Source: Flavobacterium nackdongense (GTDB lineage: Bacteria > Bacteroidota > Bacteroidia > Flavobacteriales > Flavobacteriaceae). From it: a stretch of DNA of 64,000 nucleotides. The first letter of the stretch is position 1. Every line of letters begins with the position of its first letter. Both the position numbers and the translations under genes were made by a program. The notes under the pieces are model-generated. The model did not search any database. It was not told the origin of the DNA and saw only the letters and a list, made by a program, of their open reading frames with translations. This document shows, piece after piece, positions 17,495 to 27,760 of this stretch. The DNA lies in assembly GCF_004355225.1 (NCBI RefSeq), contig NZ_CP037933.1, positions 1,426,001 through 1,490,000 on the forward strand, read 5' to 3'.

Positions 17495-20400
17495 TTACCT
17501 TTTCAGACTAAAATGACCTTTGGCCTCCCGACCATCTTCTAGTTTGATGGTGTACCAATAATCGTCGGCGCGCAGTGGAGCACCATTGAATGTGCCGTCC
17601 CAGCCCTCGCTAGTCGATGGAACCCATTGTTTGAGCAATTTGCCAAATCGATCATAAATATAAATAACAGATTGGCTATTGAATGTGGCATTTACGCCTT
17701 TGACTCCCCAATAATCGTTATATCCATCGCCGTTTGGCGTGAAGAATCTTGGTACTCCCACCACCGCTATAGTTCTAGAAACTGTGCCACAACCGTTTTT
17801 ATCGTGAATATATACTTCATGTATTCCCGCTGGAACATTGTCAAAGAAATTGGAATCTTGGAAATAACCCGTAGGCTCATCCAAACTAAATTCATAGTCT
17901 CCTAAGCCTGATACATTTACTGTCACCGTGTTGATGTCGGCCATATCCACAATAGCTATAGAATCGATTTTAGCGACATCGGCAGCAGTAACTTTTATGG
18001 TTCTAATTCTACTGCAGCCACTTGCATTGATAACCTCAACAGAATACAATCCTTCTTCGTTTACCGGTAAAGTATAAGTATTGCCACCAATGACAACACC
18101 ATCTTTTTCCCATACATAAGCGTAGTCGTTTGGAGAGCTACCATCTTGGATTCCCGCATCAATCTGTATAAAGAATGTAGGATCATTTTGACACACTAAA
18201 TTATCGTCACTTTTGTCTTTATTTAAGTCAATATTTGGCAATGGATGCACGATAAACGGAATAGTGAATGTGGCTGTACAATTTGTATTAATTGGATTTT
18301 CAACTATAACTTTTACATTTTGAGTTGCAGTCACAAATGGATTGGGTAATGGACTTGGTAGTGCATTTCCACTACCGTCAAAGTAATACACTTTCATTCC
18401 TGTTTGTGTTCCCAAAAGGGTAGATTGAAATGTAGAAGTGTCAAAAGCAATTTTGCCATCTTGTGCCAAAGGGTCTGCTTCATCATCGCAAATTGTGGTT
18501 AATGAATTTGGAATCGGAAAGGCTTCGGGCAAATCATCAACTATAAATTGAATGGTGGTTTCATCAAAACATTTTAGCGCAGTAGTATTGGTAACTACGG
18601 CTTTTATAATTTGTGAACTTGAGGCAAAAATAGCGGGAAACGGACTTGTAATCAAAACTCCATTGGCATCTTTCAACGGATTATTGGCAGCGTCAAAATA
18701 AGTCACAGTTACCGGAAATGATTGATTCGTTCCTAACAAAGTTGCTTCTAAAGTAGCGGTATCAAAATTGAATATTCCGTCCTGATTGTCATCGCATTGT
18801 CTAGAAATTGTTACGGGATTGGCATAAGGCAATTTTTCAACGGTGAGATCCACATAAGGTCCGAGGCCAAAACAAGCATTATCTACATCGCTATCGACAC
18901 GTCCCCAAATGGTTTGAGTATTTGGATACCCTATATTTCTGTAATTGGAAATATCAGTTATCGCATCGAGTTCCGCTAAGGCATCGGCTTGATTTCTATA
19001 ATATGTTATCGAATAGTTTCCTGGGGGTAATAATGCTTGGATGTCCGTTGTAACGCTGCTAAAATTAAAGGTTGACACACCATCTCTTTTGTTATTGTTG
19101 GCATTGTTGACCCCATTGCTATCCAGAAAATCATCACAAGTTTCAAATGATCTTTTGAAAGTTGCAGGGATTTGCGTCACCAAAACTTTTAAAGTAATTT
19201 GCGCAGTTCGAAAACATCCATTTTTATTGACAACTCTGGCCCAAACTGGCATCGTAAAAGGAATCGAGTTGGTATAGGCCAATGGATTGGTAATTAATTG
19301 CGTACTGTCGGCAGAATTGGCTCCTGCCAAAGAGGTGTAATACGTAAATGTTTCATTAGCAAAATCGCTAGAAATTTCATTGTTTTTTACGGTAAGATTA
19401 AAGGTAGAAAAACCTAGCAAATCAGCGCCACATTGGATAATTGATATATCATTTACTACGGGCAAAACATATACATTGAGGCTAGTCTCGGCAGAGGTCA
19501 ACCCACAGGAATTGCCTATTTTGCTCAATTGCACCCGGTATTTATAACCATTCATCGCATTAGTTACAGCCGAAATCAATAATGTGTTTGTGGTGACATT
19601 CGAATAGGTCAAATCGTTCGTCAAGTTGTTCCAATTGATACCATCCGTCGAAAGTTGCCATTGATAGGTATTTCCACCGTTGTCGACTAGAGTAATTGTT
19701 GCGTTTTGCAATTCACAAGTTGGTGCAACAATAGGCTGTTTTGTGATAACTATCGGTGCCGAAATTAAATAATTAGGGTTTGGCGTGGTATAAGGAGCAC
19801 CTATTACAAGACCGTTACCATCAACCGAAAGTGGGGCAGTTCCAAATTTTCCATCGCCATCAGCATCTGTAAAACCGGCTTCGATAACATCTGAACATAA
19901 ATCTGCATCACTGTCTAAATCACGATAATTTTTTAATACATCTGCGTCGAAGTTATTTCCGGTCTCGACGGAATCCAAAACACCATCATTGTCACTATCT
20001 AAATCCAAATAATCTAGAATTCCATCCAAGTCAGAATCCAGAGGAGTAAATCCGGGTTCAAATGCATTGTCTAAACCGTTTTTATCGGTATCAGAATTTG
20101 AAATTAGCACAGTGTTATTCACTTGTGCTTCGATGGTATCCAAAATTCCATCATTGTCAGAATCGGTATCCAATTGATCGGGAATGGCATCTCCATCGGA
20201 ATCTTTTGGTACGCACGGAACAAAAAATTGAAATGTCGATTTATTGGCATTAGTATCTGAAAGATTTTTATGAGTAAAACTGATCGAATTAGCCAAATAC
20301 GTTAAAAATTTGAAAGTACCAGTTCCCGCCGGTAATGGCACCGTACCATTGAGTCTGCAACGGATTTCAAATGAGGAATATTCGGTTACTCCGGTTTCGT

Positions 20401-22474
20401 ATATTCCATCATAGTTGATATCGATCAAAAGTTGGTTATTGGGATTCAAGACTGTTATTGTTTTGTTGAGATCCGAATGAATCACATATTCCGCATCTGA
20501 ATTGATTAAATCGGTCGCATTTGCTGTTGTGATATATTCCATTCCTACGCTCATAGGTTGGGCAAAAGTCAGTGTATAAGTAACACTGCTTGCTTGCTTA
20601 TTTGTTTCTTTATTTTCTTTTCCGGCAGGAATTTCTGAAATAAAACTACCATCGACACTCCCTGTAAAGGTTCCGGGTGGCAATCCATCTCCTGCGGTTG
20701 AAATCACTCCCGTAAATGAATTCGAATAAGTACCAACACTTACTGTTCCTGATAGAGGATTTGAAATGTCTATGTTTTGATTTCCGTATGATTCCGTGCA
20801 GTTGAGTATACCATCATTATCGTTATCTACGTCTATATTGTCGTTGGCTTTATCATTGTCCGAATCCGTTGGGCATTCGCTAACGGGAATTTTATCTGAG
20901 AAAACAAAACCATTGCTCGGACAACCGGATATTCCACCCCGCACTTGGTAATATCCGGGAACGGTTGGCGTATATTGGCTACTGGTAGCTCCGGGAATGG
21001 CTACATCATTAAAAAACCACTGAAAAGTATTATAGGAAGATAGACTGCTAATTTTTAAGACAACATTTGGAATACAAGAAGAGCTAGCAACCGTTAATTT
21101 ATCAGAGACTACTTCTGGTTTAAGATCGAAACCCGAATAATAACCACCATAAGTTGCTGCTCCATTGGTTCCAAAATAGGAAACATACACTTGCCTGTCT
21201 GATTTAACAGATATATTACCCGTTAAACCATTGATGGTGTATCGGACAAATCCAGCATTTCCTGTAATAGCTACCGGACTAGCTGTGGTGTTCACTCCAT
21301 TTATCTTTACCAAAGCACCAGTTTCTGTTACAATATTTAATCCTCCATTGAAATTAATACTACCTATTGATTGAATCAGAGGAATATTATCTACCGTATT
21401 TGGTGTGGCACAATTGATAGGTGGAACAAAAAATAAGTTTTGATTGGCTGGAGATCCCGAACCTCCGATACTTTGATAAGCAAATACATTTTCGGAGGTG
21501 CTTACGTATAAGTTTCCATTGAGAAATTGGCTGCCATCAACCACGATATAATTACCTGGGTTTAATAAGGTAGCAAATGGTGTTGTGTTGCCATTCAAAT
21601 AGATAATTGTATTTGCCGTTTGAGCAACTAGCAAAACGCGTTCCATATCATTGGCGCCAATTCCTTTGACGAAGATATATTCTTTACCCGTTTTTTCGTA
21701 AGACACAATTTGGTCAAACCCAACATCTCGTCCGTTTCCGGTACTATTAGTGCCGCCGAAAGAACCAGAATTTACTACTACGGGTTTGTCCGATTCGACA
21801 AGTGCACCCAGCATTTTTGAGCTGTTCGAAGGACTATTATTGGCTGCAATGTTTTCTAAAGCCAAAACATAACTTTCATTCTTATTTAAGGTTACAACAA
21901 TTGGAGTAGAATAGGTAGTACCGTCTGTAAATACGGTGCCAATGGGAAAATCGGAAAGGGTAATCTTAGTGTTATTTTCTGTAGAAAGGATGGAGGCAAA
22001 ATTCAATAAACTGTTGTCAACATTAGGATTTAACATTCCTCCTAGTCTAAATAATTTTCCCAAAGCGCTATTTCCTTTGGAAACCAATCCACCTGCGTGA
22101 TTGTAGGTTCCGTTATTGTTTCTTGAGGCATTAACTCGCACACTTACGTAAACTAAATCCTCGGCTTCAATTACATACCCTTTGTCACTTATTTTTCCAA
22201 TGCTTGTTTTTGGAGTGAGTAATCTTGAATTATCACCTGAACCAATACTATAAATATAGGGGGTCGAATTACTAACCACTCCAGAAATTATTGCCCCACC
22301 AATTTCAAAAATTTTAAAATTGACATTGCTTGAATTGGGAGTTGAAATGAAGATATACTGATCTTCAGCCATATTCGTCTGGGCAGTAAGTGGTGGTATA
22401 TAATGCGTTTTACTAAATTGCGGGAAACAAACAAAAGAAGTTAATACAATAGCAAAAAGAAATATTTTTTTCAT
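17495..22474 (-). CDS. Giant T9SS type B cargo, IgGFc-binding-like N-terminus and thrombospondin-3 repeats
   Basis: The 1659-residue protein has a signal peptide (MKKIFLFAIVLTSFVCFPQ). Residues about 40-430 resemble the IgGFc-binding N-terminal domain (ERVLLVAQTANTIIYLNG; ENVFAYQSIGGSG). Calcium-binding thrombospondin type 3 repeats rich in DSDNDG-like units follow between about 535 and 900, then Ig-like and PKD-like segments. The C-terminus is a gliding-motility type B sorting domain (RFFTPNGDGYNDYWGVKG ... DDYWYTIKLEDGREAKGHF), used by T9SS for export across the outer membrane. It is therefore a cell-surface or secreted adhesin-like protein. It lies 141 bases after a second type B cargo gene and 12 bases before an esterase. 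Confidence 0.92.
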   Translation of the reverse strand: MKKIFLFAIVLTSFVCFPQFSKTHYIPPLTAQTNMAEDQYIFISTPNSSNVNFKIFEIGGAIISGVVSNSTPYIYSIGSGDNSRLLTPKTSIGKISDKGYVIEAEDLVYVSVRVNASRNNNGTYNHAGGLVSKGNSALGKLFRLGGMLNPNVDNSLLNFASILSTENNTKITLSDFPIGTVFTDGTTYSTPIVVTLNKNESYVLALENIAANNSPSNSSKMLGALVESDKPVVVNSGSFGGTNSTGNGRDVGFDQIVSYEKTGKEYIFVKGIGANDMERVLLVAQTANTIIYLNGNTTPFATLLNPGNYIVVDGSQFLNGNLYVSTSENVFAYQSIGGSGSPANQNLFFVPPINCATPNTVDNIPLIQSIGSINFNGGLNIVTETGALVKINGVNTTASPVAITGNAGFVRYTINGLTGNISVKSDRQVYVSYFGTNGAATYGGYYSGFDLKPEVVSDKLTVASSSCIPNVVLKISSLSSYNTFQWFFNDVAIPGATSSQYTPTVPGYYQVRGGISGCPSNGFVFSDKIPVSECPTDSDNDKANDNIDVDNDNDGILNCTESYGNQNIDISNPLSGTVSVGTYSNSFTGVISTAGDGLPPGTFTGSVDGSFISEIPAGKENKETNKQASSVTYTLTFAQPMSVGMEYITTANATDLINSDAEYVIHSDLNKTITVLNPNNQLLIDINYDGIYETGVTEYSSFEIRCRLNGTVPLPAGTGTFKFLTYLANSISFTHKNLSDTNANKSTFQFFVPCVPKDSDGDAIPDQLDTDSDNDGILDTIEAQVNNTVLISNSDTDKNGLDNAFEPGFTPLDSDLDGILDYLDLDSDNDGVLDSVETGNNFDADVLKNYRDLDSDADLCSDVIEAGFTDADGDGKFGTAPLSVDGNGLVIGAPYTTPNPNYLISAPIVITKQPIVAPTCELQNATITLVDNGGNTYQWQLSTDGINWNNLTNDLTYSNVTTNTLLISAVTNAMNGYKYRVQLSKIGNSCGLTSAETSLNVYVLPVVNDISIIQCGADLLGFSTFNLTVKNNEISSDFANETFTYYTSLAGANSADSTQLITNPLAYTNSIPFTMPVWARVVNKNGCFRTAQITLKVLVTQIPATFKRSFETCDDFLDSNGVNNANNNKRDGVSTFNFSSVTTDIQALLPPGNYSITYYRNQADALAELDAITDISNYRNIGYPNTQTIWGRVDSDVDNACFGLGPYVDLTVEKLPYANPVTISRQCDDNQDGIFNFDTATLEATLLGTNQSFPVTVTYFDAANNPLKDANGVLITSPFPAIFASSSQIIKAVVTNTTALKCFDETTIQFIVDDLPEAFPIPNSLTTICDDEADPLAQDGKIAFDTSTFQSTLLGTQTGMKVYYFDGSGNALPSPLPNPFVTATQNVKVIVENPINTNCTATFTIPFIVHPLPNIDLNKDKSDDNLVCQNDPTFFIQIDAGIQDGSSPNDYAYVWEKDGVVIGGNTYTLPVNEEGLYSVEVINASGCSRIRTIKVTAADVAKIDSIAIVDMADINTVTVNVSGLGDYEFSLDEPTGYFQDSNFFDNVPAGIHEVYIHDKNGCGTVSRTIAVVGVPRFFTPNGDGYNDYWGVKGVNATFNSQSVIYIYDRFGKLLKQWVPSTSEGWDGTFNGAPLRADDYWYTIKLEDGREAKGHFSLKR

Positions 22475-22615
22475 TGAATGGGGATAATAACTGGGCTATT
22501 TTTAGATAGCAAAATATAAAATTGGTTTAAATTTAAGGCTAAATTATTTAATGCATCATTTTTTAATTCAAAAAAGCTAGTAAATGTACTAAATAATAGT
22601 ATTTCTTAAATTAAT

Positions 22616-24937
22616 TTACCTTTTTAATGAAAAATGGCCTTTTATTAGTTTTCCGTCGCCAAAGTTTAAAAGGAACCAATAATCGTCGGATGGCAAGGCG
22701 GTACCCTTGTATTTTCCGTTCCAACCGGTATTTATGGAATTGATTTCAAAAAGGATTTTGCCAAAACGATTGTAAATGATACTTGTGGCAGATGGAAACA
22801 AATTTAGATTTTTTATTTCCCAAACCTCATTGAATCCATCACCATTGGGAGTGAAAAATCGCGGGTAGTCCAACACGTATACTTCAAAGGGAACTGATAA
22901 GCCACAACCATTTTTATCATTGGCCAATGCAAAATATTTGCCAGGCGCAATGGCTTCAAAAATTGGACTTTCCTGATAAATTAGTCCGTCAAGCGAAAAT
23001 TCGTAATTGCCGTTACCAGAAAATTTTAATTCAACAATATTTTTATTGCCAGAAAAATCGTTTACTACTGCTCCTGTGATGACGGCTATTTCAGAACTCG
23101 TAACTGTGAATTTTTTTGTGGCTTCGCATCCATTTGCATCGGTAACCGTAACCGAATAATTGCCGGCAGAGGACACAGTGATTTGTTCGGTTGTTTCTCC
23201 TGTATTCCATAAATAGCGCGAAAATCCAGAAGCTACGCGCAAATCGGTTTTTAAACCCGAGCAGAGACCAACAGTTTCTTCTTGAAAATTGGGAGGGCTA
23301 AAAGTATTTACAATCAATCTAATTGGAATAATACCATAACAATCAGGGCCATTTACAATTCGCGCTTGAATAATTTGTTGGTTTGGAGTAGTATTTTTAA
23401 AAATATTTGGTAGTATGTTCTTCTGTGAAATAGCATCGGCAGTATTTGCATAATATTCGACAATCATTCCTGCCGGTACACTGCTCATAATTTGTGGACT
23501 CACCTGCGCATTCAAATCAAATTGGTACAAACCATCTTGGACCGCATCGATATCACAAGTAGCTATTGGGTTTTGTGATGGGATCGTATTATTGGCAATA
23601 ACAAGGTTTACTTTTGCAAAATTGGCACACCCAAATGAATTGCTAACACTGGCGTAAAGCATTGGAATTGCCGGCTTATTGTTATAAGTTGTAGGGTTCA
23701 CTATAGGATTTAATTTGCCTTGGGCATCTGTAAACGATTCATAATACACTACAGGTCCTAAACTAGTATTGTTATTTTTTATGATGTTATCCAATTGGGT
23801 TAAATTGAAAATCGAAATACCATCGCCGTTGTCGTCACATTGGGCTAATGTGGCATCAGAGAGCATAATTTCTGGAGCATATTCCAGTCTAATTTCATCT
23901 GTTGCCATACAGCTTGCTGGCAAAAAAACAACTTCAACTTTATATGTACCCGTATCCTTGACATCGAGGCTAGGTTTGGTCTCTCCACTAATTTCGACGT
24001 TGTTTTTAAACCATTTGTAACTGTAACTTGCAGATAATTTAGTATCAATGGTGTAGGTTGACCCAAAGCACACAGGGTTGTTCGAGGATAATCTATCCGG
24101 ACCTAAGTCAATTTTTGGGGCGAAACTCCCCGCTTTTAGAAATACGGCTGAATCGTAAAATTCATTTTTATCATTTGCAATAACTAACTTTATATGATAG
24201 CTTTTTCCTGCAATAACATTGGACTGCGAATTCATTACCACGGTTTGCCCCGCATAATTTATTGGGCTTGTGCTACCATTAAACCCATTAAAATATTGTT
24301 GATTTACAGCCGGACAACCTACATTATTTCCAACGGTAGGAATTGTAGGGCGGATATTTGTAGAAGATACTGGAGTTGAAGTTCCCGGAATAACGGCTAA
24401 ATTTTGGTAAGTTGCTCCCGGTATATTTTCTCGTATCAAAAATGCAAATGCATCTGTAAAGCGACAAGAACCATTACCGTTATATTCAATAGAGGCAAAA
24501 ATATAGTCAAAACTCAAAAAATTGGTCAAAGGAATAAAATCAAATTCTAATACAGTAGCATTTATAGAAGTTGAAATTCCTACTGCTTGATTCAAATCAG
24601 CATCGCCCAGCCAAGCAGTATCATTGTCATTACCTACGACAAAAGCATAAGGACCAACGGATTTTTGTGCATATTGTGTGCTCAAAAGAACACCTTCGGA
24701 AAAGGGGAAACTCCCTCCCCCATTGGTAAAAAATCCATAACTATTTAGCCCAACCGGAACGGCAACATCTCCACTGGCAAAAGCATTCGAAACCGTCGCA
24801 CACGAACTGTTGACCAATACATTTTCGACTAAATATTGTGCTGATTTGGTATCATCAACAGTAATATTTTGTGCTGATACAATTGGCATCGTGCAGTATA
24901 TTATGCCAAAAAATAATAAGGTTTGTGCCCACTTCAT
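22616..24937 (-). CDS. T9SS type B cargo with choice-of-anchor L domain
   Basis: The 773-residue protein has a signal peptide ending near PIVSAQ. A choice-of-anchor L domain covers about residues 30-275 (FTNGGGSFPFSEGVLLST; FLSFDYIFASIEYNGNG; AFAFLIRENIPGATYQNLAV). Ig-like and PKD-like modules follow, and a type B sorting domain closes the protein (RFFTPNGDGFNEVWEIKN ... DDYWFLLNFGDGKLIKGHF). Its last residues, GHFSLKR, are identical to those of the neighbouring 1659-residue cargo, so the two probably use the same T9SS shuttle. TATATTTG on the reverse strand (24952-24945) ends 7 bases from the ATG. Confidence 0.92.
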   Translation of the reverse strand: MKWAQTLLFFGIIYCTMPIVSAQNITVDDTKSAQYLVENVLVNSSCATVSNAFASGDVAVPVGLNSYGFFTNGGGSFPFSEGVLLSTQYAQKSVGPYAFVVGNDNDTAWLGDADLNQAVGISTSINATVLEFDFIPLTNFLSFDYIFASIEYNGNGSCRFTDAFAFLIRENIPGATYQNLAVIPGTSTPVSSTNIRPTIPTVGNNVGCPAVNQQYFNGFNGSTSPINYAGQTVVMNSQSNVIAGKSYHIKLVIANDKNEFYDSAVFLKAGSFAPKIDLGPDRLSSNNPVCFGSTYTIDTKLSASYSYKWFKNNVEISGETKPSLDVKDTGTYKVEVVFLPASCMATDEIRLEYAPEIMLSDATLAQCDDNGDGISIFNLTQLDNIIKNNNTSLGPVVYYESFTDAQGKLNPIVNPTTYNNKPAIPMLYASVSNSFGCANFAKVNLVIANNTIPSQNPIATCDIDAVQDGLYQFDLNAQVSPQIMSSVPAGMIVEYYANTADAISQKNILPNIFKNTTPNQQIIQARIVNGPDCYGIIPIRLIVNTFSPPNFQEETVGLCSGLKTDLRVASGFSRYLWNTGETTEQITVSSAGNYSVTVTDANGCEATKKFTVTSSEIAVITGAVVNDFSGNKNIVELKFSGNGNYEFSLDGLIYQESPIFEAIAPGKYFALANDKNGCGLSVPFEVYVLDYPRFFTPNGDGFNEVWEIKNLNLFPSATSIIYNRFGKILFEINSINTGWNGKYKGTALPSDDYWFLLNFGDGKLIKGHFSLKR

Positions 24938-25053
24938 AGTTATACAAATATACTTAAATTTCGATTTTTTTTTAAACTATTGCAATACGCTTCGACTGAT
25001 CTTCAGAATTCAACCTTTCTCACAAAGTATAAGTTGCTATTTTAAGTCGAAAA

Positions 25054-25086
25054 TTGGAATTAAGAAGGCATAATACTGTAAATTTG
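25054..25086 (+). promoter_or_regulatory. Promoter of the kinase-like protein gene
   Basis: TTG at 25054-25056 and TAAATTTG at 25079-25086 are 22 bases apart, within the 17-23 range. The ATG follows 17 bases later. Confidence 0.7.
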
Positions 25087-25103
25087 TATCAAAATGTTTC
25101 AAG

Positions 25104-26162
25104 ATGAGTGACGAGCAATTAATGGTTTTCAAAAAACCTTCTTACCCAATAAATCCAGCTTTCCTAGAGTATTTAGAGCGTTTTGATCGGGTGTCCAAAG
25201 TGTCTATTTATTACGATGATTTATTGCGGTTTTCAGGTTCCATTACTGTTTTTGATAAAAATGAAGTCGATACTTTATGGATTCGAGTGTATTACAACGA
25301 GTTCGAAAGGGCAGAAATTGATTTGAATTTAAAAAAAATATACTCCTACCTGCACTCCGACGGAAACACCGATATCATTAAGTTTTTAAATGTCGATGCT
25401 ATTGACTACTGTACTTTTGGAAACTCTAAGCCGTTTCGCATAAAAGTCCGAAACATTCTCAATGACAATTACACCTATTTTTATGTAAAAAAAGCCGATG
25501 CATCCCGCGTGTATGGCTTAGAATTGGAGCACATTCTTTCGCCCGATAAAATCCATTTTTTAGTATACAAAGATACACTTATTGAAGAACACATTATGGG
25601 CATTCCAGGCGATGTCTTTATGGAAACGCTCCTTATTAATTGTACCGAGGTCGAAAAATCTCAGATTGCCAAAGAGTTTGTCAAGTTCAATGAGCGCTGC
25701 ATGATTCGGCTTTTAGGCGATATGAGAGCCTATAATTATGTGATTGTGCCGATTCACGATTTTGATCAAGTGGTTTTCAAAATTCGTCCGATAGATTTTG
25801 ATCAACAATGCTACGAAGGCAATTTGAAAGTGTATCGTCCACAATTTTTTAAAGAAAATTATCCAATGGTAAAATTGGTTAAAGACAAACTGGAGAATAG
25901 TTCGATCGAACAATATAAAAATGAAGAGCGAGCTGCTCTGGCCAAACGAATTTTTAGCAACGAAACGCGAGTTAATAAGCTGTTGCACATTATGGGAAAT
26001 GATAATTTAGCTCCAGATAGCCATGTAGAACAACTGAAAATGGAATTGTATCGATTGACCCACGACATCAATTTTAAAAGGGCAAATTCAATGGGAAAAG
26101 TGCTTGACTCGGCTTTCGATTTTGTGACTAGAAATTATAAAAATGTTTTTATAACTAACTGA
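25104..26162 (+). CDS. Conserved protein of unknown function with protein-kinase-like landmarks
   Basis: I do not recognise a named family for this 352-residue cytosolic protein (no signal peptide or membrane segment). Several features line up with a divergent kinase fold of the HipA/aminoglycoside-phosphotransferase type. There is a strand with paired lysines (YFYVKKAD, K129/K130), a Glu-containing segment (LELEHILS), and a hinge-like stretch (LIEEHIMGIPGDVF). A GD....N motif (G205, D206, N211 in LLGDMRAYNYVIV) comes before a DFD triplet (D231-D233 in IRPIDFDQ). In that superfamily, Asp and Asn of the catalytic loop and the later Asp bind metal and act as base. This is inference from spacing, not from a search. 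It has its own promoter and stands alone, divergent from a T9SS cargo gene. Confidence 0.75.
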   Translation: MSDEQLMVFKKPSYPINPAFLEYLERFDRVSKVSIYYDDLLRFSGSITVFDKNEVDTLWIRVYYNEFERAEIDLNLKKIYSYLHSDGNTDIIKFLNVDAIDYCTFGNSKPFRIKVRNILNDNYTYFYVKKADASRVYGLELEHILSPDKIHFLVYKDTLIEEHIMGIPGDVFMETLLINCTEVEKSQIAKEFVKFNERCMIRLLGDMRAYNYVIVPIHDFDQVVFKIRPIDFDQQCYEGNLKVYRPQFFKENYPMVKLVKDKLENSSIEQYKNEERAALAKRIFSNETRVNKLLHIMGNDNLAPDSHVEQLKMELYRLTHDINFKRANSMGKVLDSAFDFVTRNYKNVFITN

Positions 26163-26316
26163 TTAGGCCAAATTAGAAAACACTAAGAATTAATTTATCG
26201 ATTTGGGTTTATTTCCAAAATTTTGGCCAAACGCTTTCGATTTGCCGATTGTTTCAAAAGCAAGATACTTTTTATGAGTAGCAATAGTAGCATAATTTCG
26301 ACTTTAGATTGATACG

Positions 26317-26556
26317 TTAAACAGGGTAATGTTTCTTAATATACAATCTATTCAATATTTCATTGATGTCTTTCAGCTCAGGAGTGAGGAATATTTTATG
26401 ACCCTGAATGTCGTTTGTCATTTCTAAACCACAAATAGAACATTTGTATTCCTTAAAATGATTGGTAACCGTCCGGGTTGTGGTTATTTTATGACCAAAT
26501 AGAGCGCACAAAATTTTGCTGGAGAAATTGACTTCTTTTAGGTTAAATGTGTTCAT
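26317..26556 (-). CDS. Small zinc-ribbon-like protein
   Basis: The 79-residue product starting at ATG 26556 contains ILCALFGHK and then KCSICGLEM, so a Cys, a His and a CxxC pair could bind zinc. The end is helical (LTPELKDINEILNRLY). The frame stays open to an ATG at 26631, which would add a hydrophobic 25-residue extension. I prefer the shorter start because the extension reads like AT-rich untranslated DNA, but a membrane-anchored form cannot be excluded. Similar short proteins with LFGHK and CxxC are familiar from Flavobacterium; their function is unknown. Confidence 0.6.
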   Translation of the reverse strand: MNTFNLKEVNFSSKILCALFGHKITTTRTVTNHFKEYKCSICGLEMTNDIQGHKIFLTPELKDINEILNRLYIKKHYPV

Positions 26557-26693
26557 AGTAAGTAGGTTAGGTTGGTCTAGTAAACTTACAGTAACAACGA
26601 TTAAAACACAAATAAAACCGACAAAATACATTTATTTTAAAAAATTGAAAACATTATATTACAAATTAATATTTTCAATTAATATTTTCTAAT

Positions 26694-26732
26694 AAAAAAA
26701 TGCCTTCAAAAGTAGCTACTTTAGAAGGCATT
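26694..26732 (-). terminator. Terminator of the fasciclin gene
   Basis: The stem AATGCCTTC/GAAGGCATT extends through AAAGTA/TACTTT with one bulge. Read leftward it is followed by seven T. Confidence 0.85.
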
Positions 26733-26803
26733 GAATTGAATAATTATATAGTTAAGCAGTTCATTTGAGTAAGTTCGGCTTTACTCTCAACGACTTTATC
26801 TAC

Positions 26804-27760
26804 TTAAAATGTTGGTAATAAAACTCTGCTTACTACGTGTATTACACCATTAGAACATTGTACATCGGTAGCAGTAATGTTTGAAATTCTATTATTAACA
26901 TCTCTGATCTTTGCCCCACCAGCAAGGAGTATAGTGAATTTTTGTGGCATTTGCAATGTGCTAACCATCTGTCCTTCAGTCAAGCTACCAGCTAAAACAT
27001 TCCCGTTGGCAACGTGATATTGTAAAACTTTTGTCAAATTAGCTGTAGAAACACCAGCGATTCCCCCTGGCGCTAATTCAGTATTTAGAGCAGTAAAAGC
27101 ATCGTTAGTTGGAGCAAAAACGGTAAATGGACCTACACCAGACAAAATGCTTACAAAATTAGGTTGTCCAGCACCTGTCAAAGCGCCTACTAATGAAGTA
27201 AAATTAGGGTTAGCCGTAGCGTGAGTTACGACAGTTGGCAAACCAATTACTTTGTCTACAACATGAATCACTCCGTTTGAAGCCATAACATCGGCAGTGG
27301 TAACCATCGCGGTTCCGTTCAATTTCACACCAGAACGTAAATCAACGTACATGCTCATTGTATTGGTTCCAGAAGTAGCACTGGTAGCTAGAGTTTTTAC
27401 ATAACCAGTAGTTAAATCGGTAGATTTTACTTTTCCACTAACTACGTGATTCAATAAAATTTGTTTCAACACATCTTTAGGTACATCGTTCAATGTAGCA
27501 TAAGGAGTTGTTTTCAAGTAAGCCACGAAAGCGGCATCTGTAGGAGCAAAAACAGTGTACGGTCCTACACCTTGTAGGGTTGCAGCTAATTCAGCTCTAG
27601 TTAAAGCTTGAACTAAAATAGACAAATTCGCATTAGACTTTGCAAGACCAGTAATGGTGTTGTCTGCCATAACTTCATCGTCGTCATTATCACAAGAGAT
27701 TGTGAAAGAGGTTAGTGCAACTAGTGCAATGATAACTTTAAATTTCAATAAATTTTTCAT
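26804..27760 (-). CDS. Lipoprotein with two fasciclin (FAS1) domains
   Basis: The 318-residue protein has a lipoprotein signal (lipobox FTISC, C23) followed by an acidic DNDDDE stretch. Two FAS1 domains follow, about residues 38-170 and 175-318. Each has the H1 motif (GPYTVFAPTDAAF; GPFTVFAPTNDAF) and the H2-like end (NGVIHVVDKVI; NGVIHVVSRVL). FAS1 domains mediate adhesion or protein-protein contacts at the cell surface. The acid residues after the lipid-bearing Cys may act as a surface-export signal as in other Bacteroidota lipoproteins; this is inference. A TAAATTTG element (27811-27804) with a TTG 16 bases further is a possible promoter, slightly short in spacing. Confidence 0.92.
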   Translation of the reverse strand: MKNLLKFKVIIALVALTSFTISCDNDDDEVMADNTITGLAKSNANLSILVQALTRAELAATLQGVGPYTVFAPTDAAFVAYLKTTPYATLNDVPKDVLKQILLNHVVSGKVKSTDLTTGYVKTLATSATSGTNTMSMYVDLRSGVKLNGTAMVTTADVMASNGVIHVVDKVIGLPTVVTHATANPNFTSLVGALTGAGQPNFVSILSGVGPFTVFAPTNDAFTALNTELAPGGIAGVSTANLTKVLQYHVANGNVLAGSLTEGQMVSTLQMPQKFTILLAGGAKIRDVNNRISNITATDVQCSNGVIHVVSRVLLPTF

